Shown: positions 29,028-39,030, counted from the first letter of the stretch. The stretch: 64,000 nucleotides of DNA from Sphaerospermopsis torques-reginae ITEP-024 (GCF_019598945.1 NZ_CP080598.1:3968001-4032000), one strand, 5' to 3'. Translations and numbers: made by a program. The notes: generated from the letters alone by a model not told the origin.

Positions 29028-30503
29028 ATGTTTAGAACATTACAGATGGTAGTCTCAAATTCTCAGGTAAATATGATTAATATACATTTGTGGAAATTTC
29101 TAACCCATTCAACTACGGCTGTAGTTTTGTTAACGAGTGTCAATATTGCTTTACCATCTGTCAGCATAGCACAACAACGACCAGTATCATCCACCTCAAG
29201 CATATCTACAGATTACTTATTAGGAGGAGGCGATCGCATTCGTGTCAACATATTTGAAGTACCTGAATATACGGGTGAATATCAAGTACCCCCTGGTGGT
29301 TCAATTAACCTACCTCTAATTGGTAGTATATCCGTTCTTGGATTAACAACGGAACAGGCAGCAGACGAAATATCTAGAAGATATGCTCGCTTTCTCAAAC
29401 GTCCGCTAATTTCAGTTAATTTATTATCACCTCGTCCCATTAACATTTTTGTAGCTGGAGAGGTAACACGACCAGGCGCTTACACTCTCAGTTTACAGGG
29501 CAGCGGCGGCGATAATCCCGGTTTACAATATCCCACAATATTAGCAGCACTTAGCACAGCCCAAGGGGTAACATTAGCAGCAGATGTGACTAAAGTACAA
29601 TTACGCCGTAAGGTCGGACGTTCTGGTGAACAGGTTATTGCTCTCAACCTCAAAGAAATCACCCAAACAGGCAGAATACCCCAAGATATCACCTTACGGG
29701 ATGGAGACACCATAGTTGTACCCACCGCCACAGATTTCAACGTTGCTGAAGCTCGGAATTTATTTGCAGCCAATTATGCGGCTAGTCAAACTGCACCCCG
29801 CACAGTAGCTATTACAGGTCAAGTGTACCGTCCCGGTTCTTATTTAGTAACACCAGGTGGTGGTGGTGGAAATGATGGTGGAGCGCCAGGAACAGGCTTA
29901 CCAACTGTCATGCGAGCAATTCAACTAGCTGGAGGAATTACATCACAAGCGGATGTGCGGAGTATTAAAATCCGCCGTCCTACTAGAATTGGCTCAGAAC
30001 AAACATTAAATCTCAATCTCTGGGAATTATTGCAAACTGGGGATCTAAATCAAGATGTGGTGTTGCAAGATGGAGATACAATTGTTGTTCCCACAGCCAC
30101 TGAGATTAATCCAGCGGAAGCAATACAATTAGCTACTACTACTTTATCACCGTCAACTATTCAAGTAGGGGTAGTCGGAGAAGTGAAAAAACCTGGATTA
30201 ACAAATTTACAGCCGAATAGCTCTTTAAATCAGGCTTTACTGGCTGCTGGTGGCTTTAATGATGCTAGGGCTAGTAGTGGTGCTGTAGATTTGATTCGTC
30301 TCAATCCCAATGGTACTGTTACTAAACGGTTAGTAAAAATAGATTTCTCCAAAGGCATTAACGAAGAAACCAATCCCATACTTCGTAATAATGATGTTGT
30401 GGTAGTCAACCGTTCTGGTGTTGCCAAGGCTGGTGATACAGTAGGTACTGTAGCAGGTCCTTTGGGTCTTATCTTTAATGTTCTCAGGTTTTTTGGATTC
30501 TAA
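29028..30503 (+). CDS. Polysaccharide export protein, Wza-like with SLBB domains
   Basis: The 491-aa product is the outer-membrane channel component of Wzx/Wzy- or ABC-dependent polysaccharide export. A signal peptide is visible near residues 28-48 (TAVVLLTSVNIALPSVSIAQ), and the start may be the Met at codon 16 instead. The poly_export domain begins with YLLGGGDRIRVNIFEVPEYT near 65. SLBB-type repeats follow, each with an (F/V)VAGEVTRPGAYTL-like strand, at about 145, 262 and 380. Each of the first two ends with LRDGDTIVVPTATDFN or a variant. Partner kinase (Wzc) and synthesis genes are not in the window. Confidence 0.88.
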   Translation: MFRTLQMVVSNSQVNMINIHLWKFLTHSTTAVVLLTSVNIALPSVSIAQQRPVSSTSSISTDYLLGGGDRIRVNIFEVPEYTGEYQVPPGGSINLPLIGSISVLGLTTEQAADEISRRYARFLKRPLISVNLLSPRPINIFVAGEVTRPGAYTLSLQGSGGDNPGLQYPTILAALSTAQGVTLAADVTKVQLRRKVGRSGEQVIALNLKEITQTGRIPQDITLRDGDTIVVPTATDFNVAEARNLFAANYAASQTAPRTVAITGQVYRPGSYLVTPGGGGGNDGGAPGTGLPTVMRAIQLAGGITSQADVRSIKIRRPTRIGSEQTLNLNLWELLQTGDLNQDVVLQDGDTIVVPTATEINPAEAIQLATTTLSPSTIQVGVVGEVKKPGLTNLQPNSSLNQALLAAGGFNDARASSGAVDLIRLNPNGTVTKRLVKIDFSKGINEETNPILRNNDVVVVNRSGVAKAGDTVGTVAGPLGLIFNVLRFFGF

Positions 30504-30619
30504 AATACTGTTCACAATCAAAGTCATACTTTTTGGTAAAGAGCAGGGGGAAAGGGTTAACAGGAGTTAGTAAAACAGTAACTAGCTGTTAGCCCTGAAT
30601 CAAACCTGCAAATTTTCAT

Positions 30620-31573
30620 CTAAAATTGGTAAGATAGACCTAGAGAAAGAACAGGATAAATGCTCAACCAGTCCAAATCGTCTTCCAATTGTTTCCTTTC
30701 TGCCTCTACATCACCTGCGGGAATATAACCAGGTGCTGTTAACTCTACTTTTGGTGAGCCAGCAAACATCACACCCAAATTAGCGGAGAAACCCCAGCGG
30801 TTACCAGATTTCACAGCATTACCCCAACCAATACCTAGATATGGTGCTACGCTATTAGGTAGGGAAATCTTGGCTTTTACTGTGTCACCAGAACCGATGA
30901 CATAGTCTATTCCATTTATGTTAATTGTTGTACCACCACTGGTGGCTTTACCAGTTCCTTCGATATTATTGTCTTGAAACACCAGCCCTCCAGTCAAGCG
31001 AAAACCGGACTTTTGCCAAGGATGGTAGTCAACTAAAGTAGAAACATTGAATAAGTTAAGTTTAGCATCATAACTGATATCAGATTCTTCAATATCTGCG
31101 CTGATACCTAAACCAGTAATTCCAAGTTTAGCATTGATATTAGGTGTTACAGATTTGGTGACTGTTGCACCAACACCTAGTGTACTAATTTCAGGGGTGA
31201 TTGCCCAACCGCTGGTTTTTGCAGGAGTTTTACTAGTTTCCTCAGTAGGTTTAGCTTCTTGTGACGGTTGTGTTGATGGATCAGGACGATTAGCGCAGCG
31301 AGAATTTAAAGGGTAATCTTTGCAGAACTTGTTTAAATCTAATGGTCTTTTGGCAAGTAAATCTACAGCATCGTAAGAAAAAGTACCAGGTTGAGGACGA
31401 GTCTCACTTGTTTCTGGTGTTATTGATGTAGCAATCACTTCATTTGTAACTGCTGGCTGAGTTGTTGATTCTGCAATCACTTCTTCAGCCATCACCACCT
31501 GATTTATTGATGTACCCATCACTAAACTAGCTGTTACTGTCAGTACAGATGTGCCAAACCCTAACTTATTCAT
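30620..31573 (-). CDS. Probable outer-membrane beta-barrel protein of unknown function
   Basis: From ATG 31573 (317 aa) it has a signal peptide (FGTSVLTVTASLVMGTSINQ), a Thr/Pro/Glu-rich linker and a conserved Cys pair (FCKDYPLNSRCA). A C-terminal barrel-like region then shows alternating strands (VDYHPWQKSGFRLTGGLVFQ). The final residue is Phe after LGLSYQF, the usual signature for BAM-mediated insertion. A GTG at 31588 is an alternative start. It resembles CarO-type small porins in general layout, but I cannot name the family with certainty. It is convergent with the Wza-like gene and transcribed alone. Confidence 0.7.
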   Translation of the reverse strand: MNKLGFGTSVLTVTASLVMGTSINQVVMAEEVIAESTTQPAVTNEVIATSITPETSETRPQPGTFSYDAVDLLAKRPLDLNKFCKDYPLNSRCANRPDPSTQPSQEAKPTEETSKTPAKTSGWAITPEISTLGVGATVTKSVTPNINAKLGITGLGISADIEESDISYDAKLNLFNVSTLVDYHPWQKSGFRLTGGLVFQDNNIEGTGKATSGGTTININGIDYVIGSGDTVKAKISLPNSVAPYLGIGWGNAVKSGNRWGFSANLGVMFAGSPKVELTAPGYIPAGDVEAERKQLEDDLDWLSIYPVLSLGLSYQF

Positions 31574-31861
31574 GATTTCACTACTCACAGAATTTATTTG
31601 TAATAGTGTATATTATCAGCAATGTATAAATAATTGTTTATTTATGAAAAAAAATTTACACATAACACTATAGCTATAACCATCAAGATTAGGACATAAA
31701 CTATAGCAGGTGAGTATTCATAGTGTTAAAAGCCTTTGATTGTCTAAGTTTGAGATTTAGTTTATGTCCTAACCGTCGTGTGTACAGCTATATCAAGCAC
31801 AGCATAAAAGACGTAACAAATTTTAATGTAAATTTTAATGTGTATAATTTTCAAACAGACG

Positions 31862-31890
31862 AAAAAAAGCTCTCGCTTGACAGCAAGAGC
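31862..31890 (-). terminator. Rho-independent terminator of psbDC
   Basis: On the minus strand GCTCTTGCT pairs with AGCGAGAGC (9 bp, one G-T) around GTCA and is followed by seven T residues. It lies 46 bases after the psbC stop codon. Confidence 0.85.
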
Positions 31891-31935
31891 AAGAAAATTA
31901 ATTGATTGTCAGTGATGAAAGAAAACTAGAAAAAC

Positions 31936-33321
31936 CTAGTCAAGATCCTTCATGTAGTAAGCTGGTTCGTTCTCACGGTCAATACCTCTCTCAAAACCAC
32001 CAGCAGCAGCACGAGCGCGTCCTGCGTGCCACAAGTGACCGATAAGGAAGAAGAAACCTAAGACAAAGTGAGAAGTAGCCAACCATGCACGAGGAGATAC
32101 ATAGTTGAAGGAGTTGATTTCAGTAGCCACACCACCTACAGAGTTCAAAGAACCCAGAGGAGCGTGTGTCATGTATTCAGCAGCACGACGAGCTTGCCAA
32201 GGCTGAATATCATTCTTGATTTTTTCTAAGTCAAGACCGTTAGGACCACGGAGAGGCTCTAACCAAGGACCACGGAAATCCCAGAAACGCATGGTTTCAC
32301 CACCGAAGATGATTTCACCGGTAGGAGAACGCATCAAGTATTTACCAAGACCAGTAGGACCTTGAGCAGAACCAACGTTAGCACCTAAGCGTTGGTCACG
32401 AATCAAGAAGGTTAAAGCTTGTGCTTGAGAAGCTTCAGGACCAGTAGGACCAAAGAATTCGCTGGGGTAAACGGTGTTGTTATACCAAACCATGACGGAA
32501 GCGATAAAGCCCATCATGGACAAAGCACCTAAGCTGTAGGATAGGTAAGCTTCACCAGACCAGATAAAAGCACGACGCGCCCAAGCAAAAGGCTTGGTGA
32601 AGATGTGCCAAATACCACCGGAAATACAAATTAAAGCAATCCAGATGTGACCGCCGATAACATCTTCCATGTTATCAACGCTGATAATCCAGCCTTCGCC
32701 ACCAAAGGGAGCTTTAATGAGATAACCAAAGATGATAGCAGGGTTGAGGGTGGGGTTAGTGATTACACGCACGTCACCACCACCGGGAGCCCAAGTGTCA
32801 TAGACACCACCGAAGAACATAGCCTTCAGTACCAACAGCAACGCACCGCATCCTAAGATGATCAGGTGGAAGCCGATGATGTTGGTCATCTTGTTCTTGT
32901 CTTTCCAGTCATAACCAAAGAAAGAAGAATATTCTTCTAAGGTTTCAGGACCACGTACAGCGTGGTAGATACCGCCAAAACCGAGAACAGCGGAAGAAAT
33001 TAGGTGCAGTACACCTACAACAAAGTAGGGGAAAGTGTCGATAACTTCACCACCAGCACCAACGCCCCAACCTAATGTTGCAACGTGAGGGAGAAGAATT
33101 AAGCCCTGTTCATACATAGGCTTTTCTGGGATAAAGTGAGCAACTTCAAATAAAGTCATTGCTCCAGCCCAGAATACAATCAAACCAGCGTGAGCAACGT
33201 GAGCGCCCAGCAGTTTACCAGATAGGTTGATTAAACGAGCGTTACCAGACCACCAAGCAAAACCGCTTGATTCTTGGTCACGGCCACCGGCTATAACTGA
33301 TCTATTAGAGAGCGTTACCAC
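31936..33321 (-). CDS. psbC: Photosystem II CP43 chlorophyll apoprotein
   Basis: The 461-aa inner antenna protein of photosystem II has six membrane helices and a large lumenal loop. The start codon is GTG at 33321, not ATG, and it overlaps the end of psbD by 17 bases, the classical arrangement in cyanobacteria and plastids. The lumenal [14 protein letters not shown] motif near residues 340-353 supplies the Glu that ligates the manganese cluster and the nearby Arg. Chlorophyll-binding histidines are in [14 protein letters not shown] and [11 protein letters not shown]. The C-terminus (PAYYMKDLD) is normal. It is co-transcribed with psbD and ends at the 31862 terminator. Confidence 0.98.
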   Translation of the reverse strand: MVTLSNRSVIAGGRDQESSGFAWWSGNARLINLSGKLLGAHVAHAGLIVFWAGAMTLFEVAHFIPEKPMYEQGLILLPHVATLGWGVGAGGEVIDTFPYFVVGVLHLISSAVLGFGGIYHAVRGPETLEEYSSFFGYDWKDKNKMTNIIGFHLIILGCGALLLVLKAMFFGGVYDTWAPGGGDVRVITNPTLNPAIIFGYLIKAPFGGEGWIISVDNMEDVIGGHIWIALICISGGIWHIFTKPFAWARRAFIWSGEAYLSYSLGALSMMGFIASVMVWYNNTVYPSEFFGPTGPEASQAQALTFLIRDQRLGANVGSAQGPTGLGKYLMRSPTGEIIFGGETMRFWDFRGPWLEPLRGPNGLDLEKIKNDIQPWQARRAAEYMTHAPLGSLNSVGGVATEINSFNYVSPRAWLATSHFVLGFFFLIGHLWHAGRARAAAGGFERGIDRENEPAYYMKDLD

Positions 33322-34360
33322 GTGGTAGTACCTCCTCTGGGAATACGAATTGTTCGTGGGGTTGATCTTGAGGAGCCATCCAAGCGCGGATACCCTCGTT
33401 CAACAAAATGTTTTTGGTATAGAAGGTTTCAAATTCTGGGTCTTCTGCTGCCCGTAATTCTTGGGAAACGAAGTCATAAGCCCGCAGGTTTAATGCTAAA
33501 CCAACGATACCTACTGAACTCATCCACAACCCGGTTACGGGTACAAACAACATGAAGAAGTGTAACCAGCGTTTGTTGGAGAAAGCAATACCGAAAATCT
33601 GTGACCAGAAACGGTTTGCTGTCACCATTGAATAGGTTTCTTCTGCTTGGGTAGGATTGAATGCGGGGAATGTGTTTGAACCTTCGCCGTCTTCAAATAA
33701 GGTGTTTTCTACGGTTGCACCGTGGATCGCACACAGTAATGCACCACCGAGAATACCTGCTACTCCCATCATGTGGAAGGGGTTGAGTGTCCAGTTGTGG
33801 AAACCTTGCAGGAATAATAAGAAACGGAAGATTGCTGCTACTCCAAAGCTGGGTGCAAAGAACCAGCTAGATTGTCCCAAGGGGTACATCAAGAATACGC
33901 TGACGAATACGGCAATGGGACCGGAAAATGCGAGAGCGTTGTAAGGACGAATGCCTACAAGTCTAGCAATTTCAAATTGGCGTAACATGAAGCCAATCAA
34001 ACCGAATGCTCCGTGCAGTGCTACGAATGGCCATAAACCACCGAGTTGACACCAACGGGTGAAATCACCTTGTGCTTCTGGTCCCCACAGGAACAACAGG
34101 GAATGTCCCATGCTGTCTGCGGGTGTGGATACTGCTACTGTCAGGAAGTTTGCACCTTCTAAGTAGGAGGATGCTAATCCGTGGGTGTACCAGGAGGTAA
34201 CGAAGGTTGTACCGGTTAACCAACCGCCTAATGCGAGGAAGGCACAGGGGAATAATAAAACACCTGACCAGCCTACAAATACGAAGCGATCGCGCTTTAA
34301 CCAGTCGTCTAGTACGTCAAACCACCCTCTTGATGGGGCGCGTCCAACTGCGATGGTCAT
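33305..34360 (-). CDS. psbD: Photosystem II reaction-centre protein D2
   Basis: The 351-aa D2 protein binds P680 chlorophyll, pheophytin, plastoquinone QA and the non-haem iron. Tyr-D is in [19 protein letters not shown] near residue 160. The special-pair His is in [19 protein letters not shown] near 197, an iron ligand His in [16 protein letters not shown] near 214, and the other in [17 protein letters not shown] near 268. Cyanobacteria usually have two psbD genes; the copy joined to psbC, as here, is psbD1. AAGAGGA lies 12 bases before the ATG. The 17-base overlap with psbC implies coupled translation. Confidence 0.98.
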   Translation of the reverse strand: MTIAVGRAPSRGWFDVLDDWLKRDRFVFVGWSGVLLFPCAFLALGGWLTGTTFVTSWYTHGLASSYLEGANFLTVAVSTPADSMGHSLLFLWGPEAQGDFTRWCQLGGLWPFVALHGAFGLIGFMLRQFEIARLVGIRPYNALAFSGPIAVFVSVFLMYPLGQSSWFFAPSFGVAAIFRFLLFLQGFHNWTLNPFHMMGVAGILGGALLCAIHGATVENTLFEDGEGSNTFPAFNPTQAEETYSMVTANRFWSQIFGIAFSNKRWLHFFMLFVPVTGLWMSSVGIVGLALNLRAYDFVSQELRAAEDPEFETFYTKNILLNEGIRAWMAPQDQPHEQFVFPEEVLPRGNAL

Positions 34361-35217
34361 GAGAACTAAAATCCTCTTTTTTACTAAAATTGCGACGTTT
34401 TTAAGGCAGGATGCTTTTGGAGGTTTTTTTCCTTAGCCACTGCCAGGAGGAATTTAACGTTTTTTTGACACTCTTAGCTACTGATTAGCAGTTAAGACTC
34501 TGAGAATTTACCGCTTGATTAATTGGGCATTTCTCATAATTATGCCACTATCTGTTACCATTACCAAGTCATTTGGTTGGCGGTAACTTAATGATTCTTA
34601 ACTTATCACATTCTTCATGGTTTGCGCTGGAGATACGCAAGTTAATTTTGTATTGGGTTTTGAATAACAAAAATATAGTCCTCACTGGGAGAAGCAGCGC
34701 CGCCCTCCGTCTTCCGCATACAGTTTGATTACTTTTCGATTCGTCTTAGTTCAGCTTATACCTTTACCTAAGATTCTTATAGATGGGGACTTACGCCGAT
34801 TTTGTGCCGATTTTGTGCCGATTTTGTTAAATATTGTAAATATCAGAATTTTAACAAAATGACACAACTTTTCTCATAAAACTTATAAATTTTCATATAC
34901 ATTATCTGAATAACATAAATTTAGCATGATAATAAGCAGCTAGATAAGATGGAAATGATTCGGGAGTTTGATCAGGACAATGGTAAAATCCTGTAAAATC
35001 TCCACTAGAAGACTCACTATCAAACCACACAGTGAAAGTCCTGCTAATACAAGCTGATAGCGTTAATTTCTATAAAAAGATTTAAGCTGATGCTGGAGAA
35101 AATATATCTTTAAGGTTTGGGTGAATGAAGTTAAAATCTAGATCCATACCTGTCTCATTACCCAGGTTAGCCAGTCCCCAGTTCACAGAGAATATATAAC
35201 GGTCTAAGGTAGCTAAA
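34361..35217. other. 857-bp gap upstream of psbD and ycf4, with an 11-bp triple repeat
   Basis: Both flanking genes are divergent, so two promoters must lie here. The only structured feature is GCCGATTTTGT repeated three times without interruption at 34795-34827, preceded by GGGGACTTAC, similar to the ends of a miniature element elsewhere in the window. No small photosystem gene, tRNA or known ncRNA was recognised in either strand. Confidence 0.5.
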
Positions 35218-35787
35218 ATGACGGCATCAACAACGATTAATAAAAGCGATCGCCTCCTGCATCAAAATGTTCTCGGTTCTCGTCGGTTAAGTAACTACTG
35301 GTGGGCAACTATTGTTAGTTTAGGAGCATCCGGCTTTTTATTGGCTGGCATTTCCAGCTATCTCAAAGTCAATTTACTCATTGTCACCGATCCCACTCAA
35401 CTGGTATTTGTCCCTCAAGGATTGGTGATGGGATTATATGGCATAGCTGGCGTACTGTTAGCTTTATACCTGTGGCTAGTTATTTTATGGGATGTAGGCG
35501 GCGGTTACAACGAATTTAACCAGGAAACTGGCAAATTCAAAATCTTTCGCTGGGGTTTTCCTGGTAAAAACCGCCAAATTGAGATTGAAAGCCGCATCCA
35601 AGATATACAATCTGTACGTATCTCTATTAAAGAAGGTCTAAATCCTCAACGCGCACTTTACCTGAGAGTCAAGGGAAGAAGGGATATTCCCCTGACACGA
35701 GTAGGTCAACCTTTATCTTTGGCTGAGTTGGAAACTCAAGGCGCTCAGTTAGCTCGCTTTTTGGGTGTACCCTTAGAAGGACTTTAG
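35218..35787 (+). CDS. ycf4: Photosystem I assembly protein Ycf4
   Basis: The 189-aa thylakoid protein assists photosystem I assembly. Two membrane helices are visible: YWWATIVSLGASGFLLAGIS near residues 28-47 and GLYGIAGVLLALYLWLVILW near 72-91. The stromal domain begins with DVGGGYNEFNQETGKFKIFRW and is the highly conserved part. A PLSLAELETQGAQLARFLGV tail completes it. The length is typical of cyanobacterial Ycf4. It is followed by a GATTTTG heptamer run that begins in the last codons. Confidence 0.95.
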   Translation: MTASTTINKSDRLLHQNVLGSRRLSNYWWATIVSLGASGFLLAGISSYLKVNLLIVTDPTQLVFVPQGLVMGLYGIAGVLLALYLWLVILWDVGGGYNEFNQETGKFKIFRWGFPGKNRQIEIESRIQDIQSVRISIKEGLNPQRALYLRVKGRRDIPLTRVGQPLSLAELETQGAQLARFLGVPLEGL

Positions 35788-35900
35788 ATTTTGGATTTTG
35801 GATTTTGGATTTTGGATTGGTGATAGTTGATAGTTGATTGGGAAACATCAAATTGATTACCCAGTCACCAGTCACCAGTCACCAGTCACCAGTCACCAGT
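35786..35900. repeat. STRR arrays with dispersed core, copy 3
   Basis: TGGATTT heptamers at 35786-35818 lead into GATAGTTGATTGGGAAACAT, the core also seen near 22120 and 23150, then five CCAGTCA heptamers to about 35900. It fills the ycf4-cyclophilin gap. Confidence 0.85.
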
Positions 35901-35948
35901 CTAAAATCCAAAATTGCTAAGATACTTTGGTTGAGTAAGTAACTTTCA

Positions 35949-36641
35949 ATGCGGTTAAAATTTTCACAATTTTTAGTGCTTCTGTTAATAATTGGTGGTT
36001 TGATGTTGACTGGATGTTCGGCTGATCAAGTCGCTTCTAGTACATCTCCCAATTCTACAGCTACCTCCAAGGCAACTGAGACAAGCGCCATACCACGTCT
36101 CGAAGGTAAAGCAACTGTAGTGATGACAGTTAAAGGATCACCAATTACCATTGAAGTCGATGGTGATAATGCTCCCATTACTGCGGGAAATTTTGTTGAT
36201 TTAGTCGAAAAAGGTGTTTACGACGGTTTAGTATTCCATCGGGTTGTGCGTGAACCTCAGCCTTTTGTCGTTCAAGGTGGTGATCCTAAAGGAGATGGAA
36301 CTGGTGGTTATATAGATCCAAAACTGAAAACCGAACGCCGTATACCCTTAGAAATTAAACCTGAAGGTGCAGATCAACCAGTTTACGGTCAAACAATTAC
36401 TCAAAAGCCTGTTTTGACTCACAAACTTGGTGCTGTAGCAATGGCAAGATCCCAAATGCCTGATTCTGCTTCTTCTCAGTTTTATTTTGCTCTGGCGGAT
36501 CTGGGCTTTTTAGATGGTAACTACGCGGTTTTTGGCTATGTAACTGAAGGCTTTGATGTAGTTAATAAAATTCAGCAAGGCGATAAAATTGATTCTGCTA
36601 AAGTAGTTAAAGGTGCTGAAAACTTGAAAGTTCCTCAGTAG
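35949..36641 (+). CDS. Cyclophilin-type peptidyl-prolyl isomerase, lipoprotein
   Basis: The 230-aa product has a lipoprotein signal: [19 protein letters not shown], with the lipobox LTGC and Cys23 as lipidation site. The isomerase domain starts near residue 60 ([20 protein letters not shown]) and contains [20 protein letters not shown] near 95-114, with the catalytic Arg, and [20 protein letters not shown] near 174-193. It catalyses proline isomerisation and probably acts in the periplasm or thylakoid lumen. Flanking genes are unrelated. The STRR block just upstream ends 48 bases before the start. Confidence 0.92.
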   Translation: MRLKFSQFLVLLLIIGGLMLTGCSADQVASSTSPNSTATSKATETSAIPRLEGKATVVMTVKGSPITIEVDGDNAPITAGNFVDLVEKGVYDGLVFHRVVREPQPFVVQGGDPKGDGTGGYIDPKLKTERRIPLEIKPEGADQPVYGQTITQKPVLTHKLGAVAMARSQMPDSASSQFYFALADLGFLDGNYAVFGYVTEGFDVVNKIQQGDKIDSAKVVKGAENLKVPQ

Positions 36642-36643
36642 TT

Positions 36644-36815
36644 ATCAATTGATAATTGACAATTGACAATTGATAATTGTTTCATTCCAGGTTTAAAACC
36701 TCCCCTTTCAAGGGGGAAAAAGCCAAAATTCCGCTTTTGAAATCCTCTGATTTTAAGGGAGAGGTAATTGTTAATTGTTAATTGTTAATTGTTAATTGTC
36801 CATTATTGAATAGAG
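36644..36815. repeat. STRR patches around a hairpin (CAATTGA/TTGTTAA families)
   Basis: ATTGATAATTGACAATTGAC-type heptamers at 36644-36680 are followed by a hairpin CCCCTTTCAAGGGG near 36705-36718, and then by five TTAATTG heptamers at 36769-36800. They fill the gap before the ketoacyl synthase gene. Confidence 0.75.
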
Positions 36816-36913
36816 GGAATAGGGAATAAATCAAGTCAAAATTCAAAATTAATAACTTCTGACTCCTTGAACTCCTGACTCCTGACTCCTCATTTAAAAT
36901 CTCAAATCTAAAA

Positions 36914-38083
36914 TTGGTTAGGGTTGTTGTTACTGGTATTGGTTTAGTTTCTGCTTTGGGTAACAGCTTGGAAGATAGCTGGCAAAATTTACTATCTTTA
37001 AAAACGGGAATTAAATTACATCAACTATTTCCAGCACTGGGAAAAATTCCTCTTGGTTTAATTAATCAACAACCTTCTGATTTGAGTACCCTCACTCAGA
37101 TGGTTGTTCATTCTGCTTTAGAAAATGCTGAATTAGTAGCGTCTTTGCCTGATTGTGCTGTAGTAATTGGTTCTAGTCGTAGCTATCAAGCGTCTTGGGA
37201 GAAGTTTGCACAGCAAATGTATGGTCAAGATACCAACCGAGAATTATTAAATCTGGAAAATTGGTTGGATACTTTACCGCTGATGAATGCAATCGCTGTA
37301 GCCAGACAAATCGGGTCTTGTGGTACAGTTTTAGCACCGATGGCGGCCTGCGCTACGGGAATTTGGGCAATTTCCCAAGCCGCTATGTTAATTCAAAGCG
37401 GTCAATGTCAACGGGCGATCGCTGGTGCTGTGGAAGCACCTATTACACCCCTTAGCATCTGTGGATTTCAGCAAATGGGGGCTTTAGCAAAAACAGGCGC
37501 TTATCCTTTTGATTTACACCGAGAAGGTTTGGTATTAGGTGAAGGTGGTGCTGTTTTTGTTCTGGAATCTGCGGAGTTGGCAAAACAACGTCAAGTAAAG
37601 CCAGAAAATATTTATGGAGAAATTTTGGGTTTTGGCTTGACAGCAGATGCGTTTCATGGTAACAAGCCAGAATCAGAAGGGAAAAGTGCGATCGCTGCTA
37701 TCAAGCAATGTTTAGAACGCAGTAATTTAACACCCGCAGATATAGACTACATTCATGCTCATGGTACAGCTACTCTTCTCAACGACAGAATAGAAAGCAA
37801 AATTATACAGTCTTTATTTCACCCCAAAGTAGCCATTAGTTCTACCAAAGGCTCTACAGGTCATACACTAGGAGCATCGGGGGCTTTAGGTGTAGCATTT
37901 TCGCTTTTGAGTTTTAAGCATAAAATATTACCTCCTATTGTGGGATTGCAACAGCCAGAATTTGATTTAAATTTTGTGACAACAGCAAGAAATACAGAAA
38001 TACAAAAACTGCTCTGCTTGAGTTTTGGTTTTGGTGGACAAAATGCAGCGATCGCTTTAGGTAGTAGCAATTCAATATATTGA
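36914..38083 (+). CDS. Beta-ketoacyl-ACP synthase (KAS II/FabF-like)
   Basis: The 389-aa condensing enzyme has the complete Cys-His-His triad: Cys in APMAACATGIWAISQAAML near residues 143-161, His in YIHAHGTATLLNDRIESK near 277-294, and His in STKGSTGHTLGASGALG near 310-326. It elongates acyl-ACP in fatty-acid or related synthesis. The start is TTG at 36914, since no in-frame ATG precedes the conserved VVVTGIGLVSALGNS. At 389 aa it is shorter than typical FabF (about 415 aa) and is probably a paralogue rather than the main FabF. Another thiolase-fold gene is not present nearby. Confidence 0.88.
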   Translation: MVRVVVTGIGLVSALGNSLEDSWQNLLSLKTGIKLHQLFPALGKIPLGLINQQPSDLSTLTQMVVHSALENAELVASLPDCAVVIGSSRSYQASWEKFAQQMYGQDTNRELLNLENWLDTLPLMNAIAVARQIGSCGTVLAPMAACATGIWAISQAAMLIQSGQCQRAIAGAVEAPITPLSICGFQQMGALAKTGAYPFDLHREGLVLGEGGAVFVLESAELAKQRQVKPENIYGEILGFGLTADAFHGNKPESEGKSAIAAIKQCLERSNLTPADIDYIHAHGTATLLNDRIESKIIQSLFHPKVAISSTKGSTGHTLGASGALGVAFSLLSFKHKILPPIVGLQQPEFDLNFVTTARNTEIQKLLCLSFGFGGQNAAIALGSSNSIY

Positions 38084-38306
38084 TACAAGTGATAAATTTG
38101 AATCTAGTAGACGAACACAGCTGATTTTTATAGCATTTTTAGATGGTTGGTGGATTCCTCTAGTACCACCAATTTTAGCTTTAACAGGTTCAACTATTAC
38201 TATACTTGAGTATATTGCCTACAGTGCTGCCAATATGCAAAAAACTTTTGGGCGTTATCTCACCGATGAAGTTGTTACTAATTTAATAGAAAATCCAAGG
38301 GAATAG
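38082..38306 (+). pseudogene. Remnant of a CHASE2-domain adenylate/guanylate cyclase gene
   Basis: An open frame directly after (and slightly overlapping) the ketoacyl synthase reads DGWWIPLVPPILALTGSTIT, the last transmembrane part of a CHASE2 sensor. It continues with YSAANMQKTFGRYLTDEVVT and NLIENPRE, the typical entry to a class III cyclase domain, and then a stop. Everything before the last CHASE2 helices and the entire catalytic domain are missing. The frame ends where a GTCAGGA repeat begins, so repeat insertion or deletion truncated the gene. There is no plausible start codon. This was identified by reading the protein; domain naming is from family knowledge. Confidence 0.75.
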
Positions 38307-38456
38307 CAGTCAGGAGTCAGGAGGAGGTTTGAAAATTTCTTTGCCCTCTCTGGAAATCTCAAAAAATGCACGCTTTTTCAGCTATACCCTTGAAAAACCT
38401 TGCACTTATTTTTGTGTTTATCACCATGTAACCTTTGATACCTCTTGGTTTTACAT

Positions 38457-39002
38457 TTATTTTAAATCTAGTAAACCTTCTTCTTTTAATTTAGGATGAA
38501 AACGAATTTGAGTTTTTACTCCTCTTGATTCTAAAACAGCCAAAATTTCCGATTCAACTCGCCGAGCTACATTTTTGATGATTTTAATTTTGGCCAAGTC
38601 ATCAATTAGTGGATTTTGATAATTAGCTTTTTCTTCATCTGTCATTAATGCCTGAGTATTAATAGGATTAGTCCATTTTTCTTGATTCTCTCCATTCCCT
38701 AAAGGAACGCTACCATTTTCAACAATCCAAGCATTTTCAATCTTTTCTAAAATCGTGCGGTTAGGGCGTTCAATTGTGTGAACTTTTAACCAATAACATT
38801 TTTCTGGTTGACGGACTAAATGCTGCTTGCAACTAAGATAAACATCACGGGAATAACCAACAAATTGTAGAATTTTATCTTTGTCAAAAATAGCATAGAC
38901 TCCTATTTTACTCTGAAAATGTACTGGTAATTCTCCATTGTCATCAATGTAAGTGACATATTCTAAAGTATCTAAAGCAGGAATATCAATTTCCGTAGTC
39001 AT
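38457..39002 (-). CDS. GIY-YIG nuclease-fold protein
   Basis: The 181-aa product shows a GIY-YIG-like start GVYAIFDKDKILQFVGYSRD near residues 33-52, where GVY and FVGYS correspond to the two Tyr motifs. A basic helix (VYLSCKQHLVRQ) follows, then a Glu-bearing segment near 86 (TILEKIENAWIVENG). The C-terminal half (residues 105-181) is highly charged and ends VESRGVKT-type, conserved in cyanobacterial homologues. The function is unknown; the fold suggests DNA strand cleavage, but catalytic Arg is not certain. It is bordered by miniature-element copies on both sides. Confidence 0.75.
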   Translation of the reverse strand: MTTEIDIPALDTLEYVTYIDDNGELPVHFQSKIGVYAIFDKDKILQFVGYSRDVYLSCKQHLVRQPEKCYWLKVHTIERPNRTILEKIENAWIVENGSVPLGNGENQEKWTNPINTQALMTDEEKANYQNPLIDDLAKIKIIKNVARRVESEILAVLESRGVKTQIRFHPKLKEEGLLDLK

Positions 39003-39030
39003 CTTTATTAAATGTATGATTTACTAATTT

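Noticed and set aside
31723-31905. 60-codon frame between the barrel protein and psbC
   Set aside because: Its end runs into the psbDC terminator, it is antisense to the downstream region, and the composition looks random.
34361-35217. Search for a tRNA or small photosystem gene in the psbD/ycf4 gap
   Set aside because: No cloverleaf, no GTTCRA loop and no hydrophobic mini-ORF was found on either strand.
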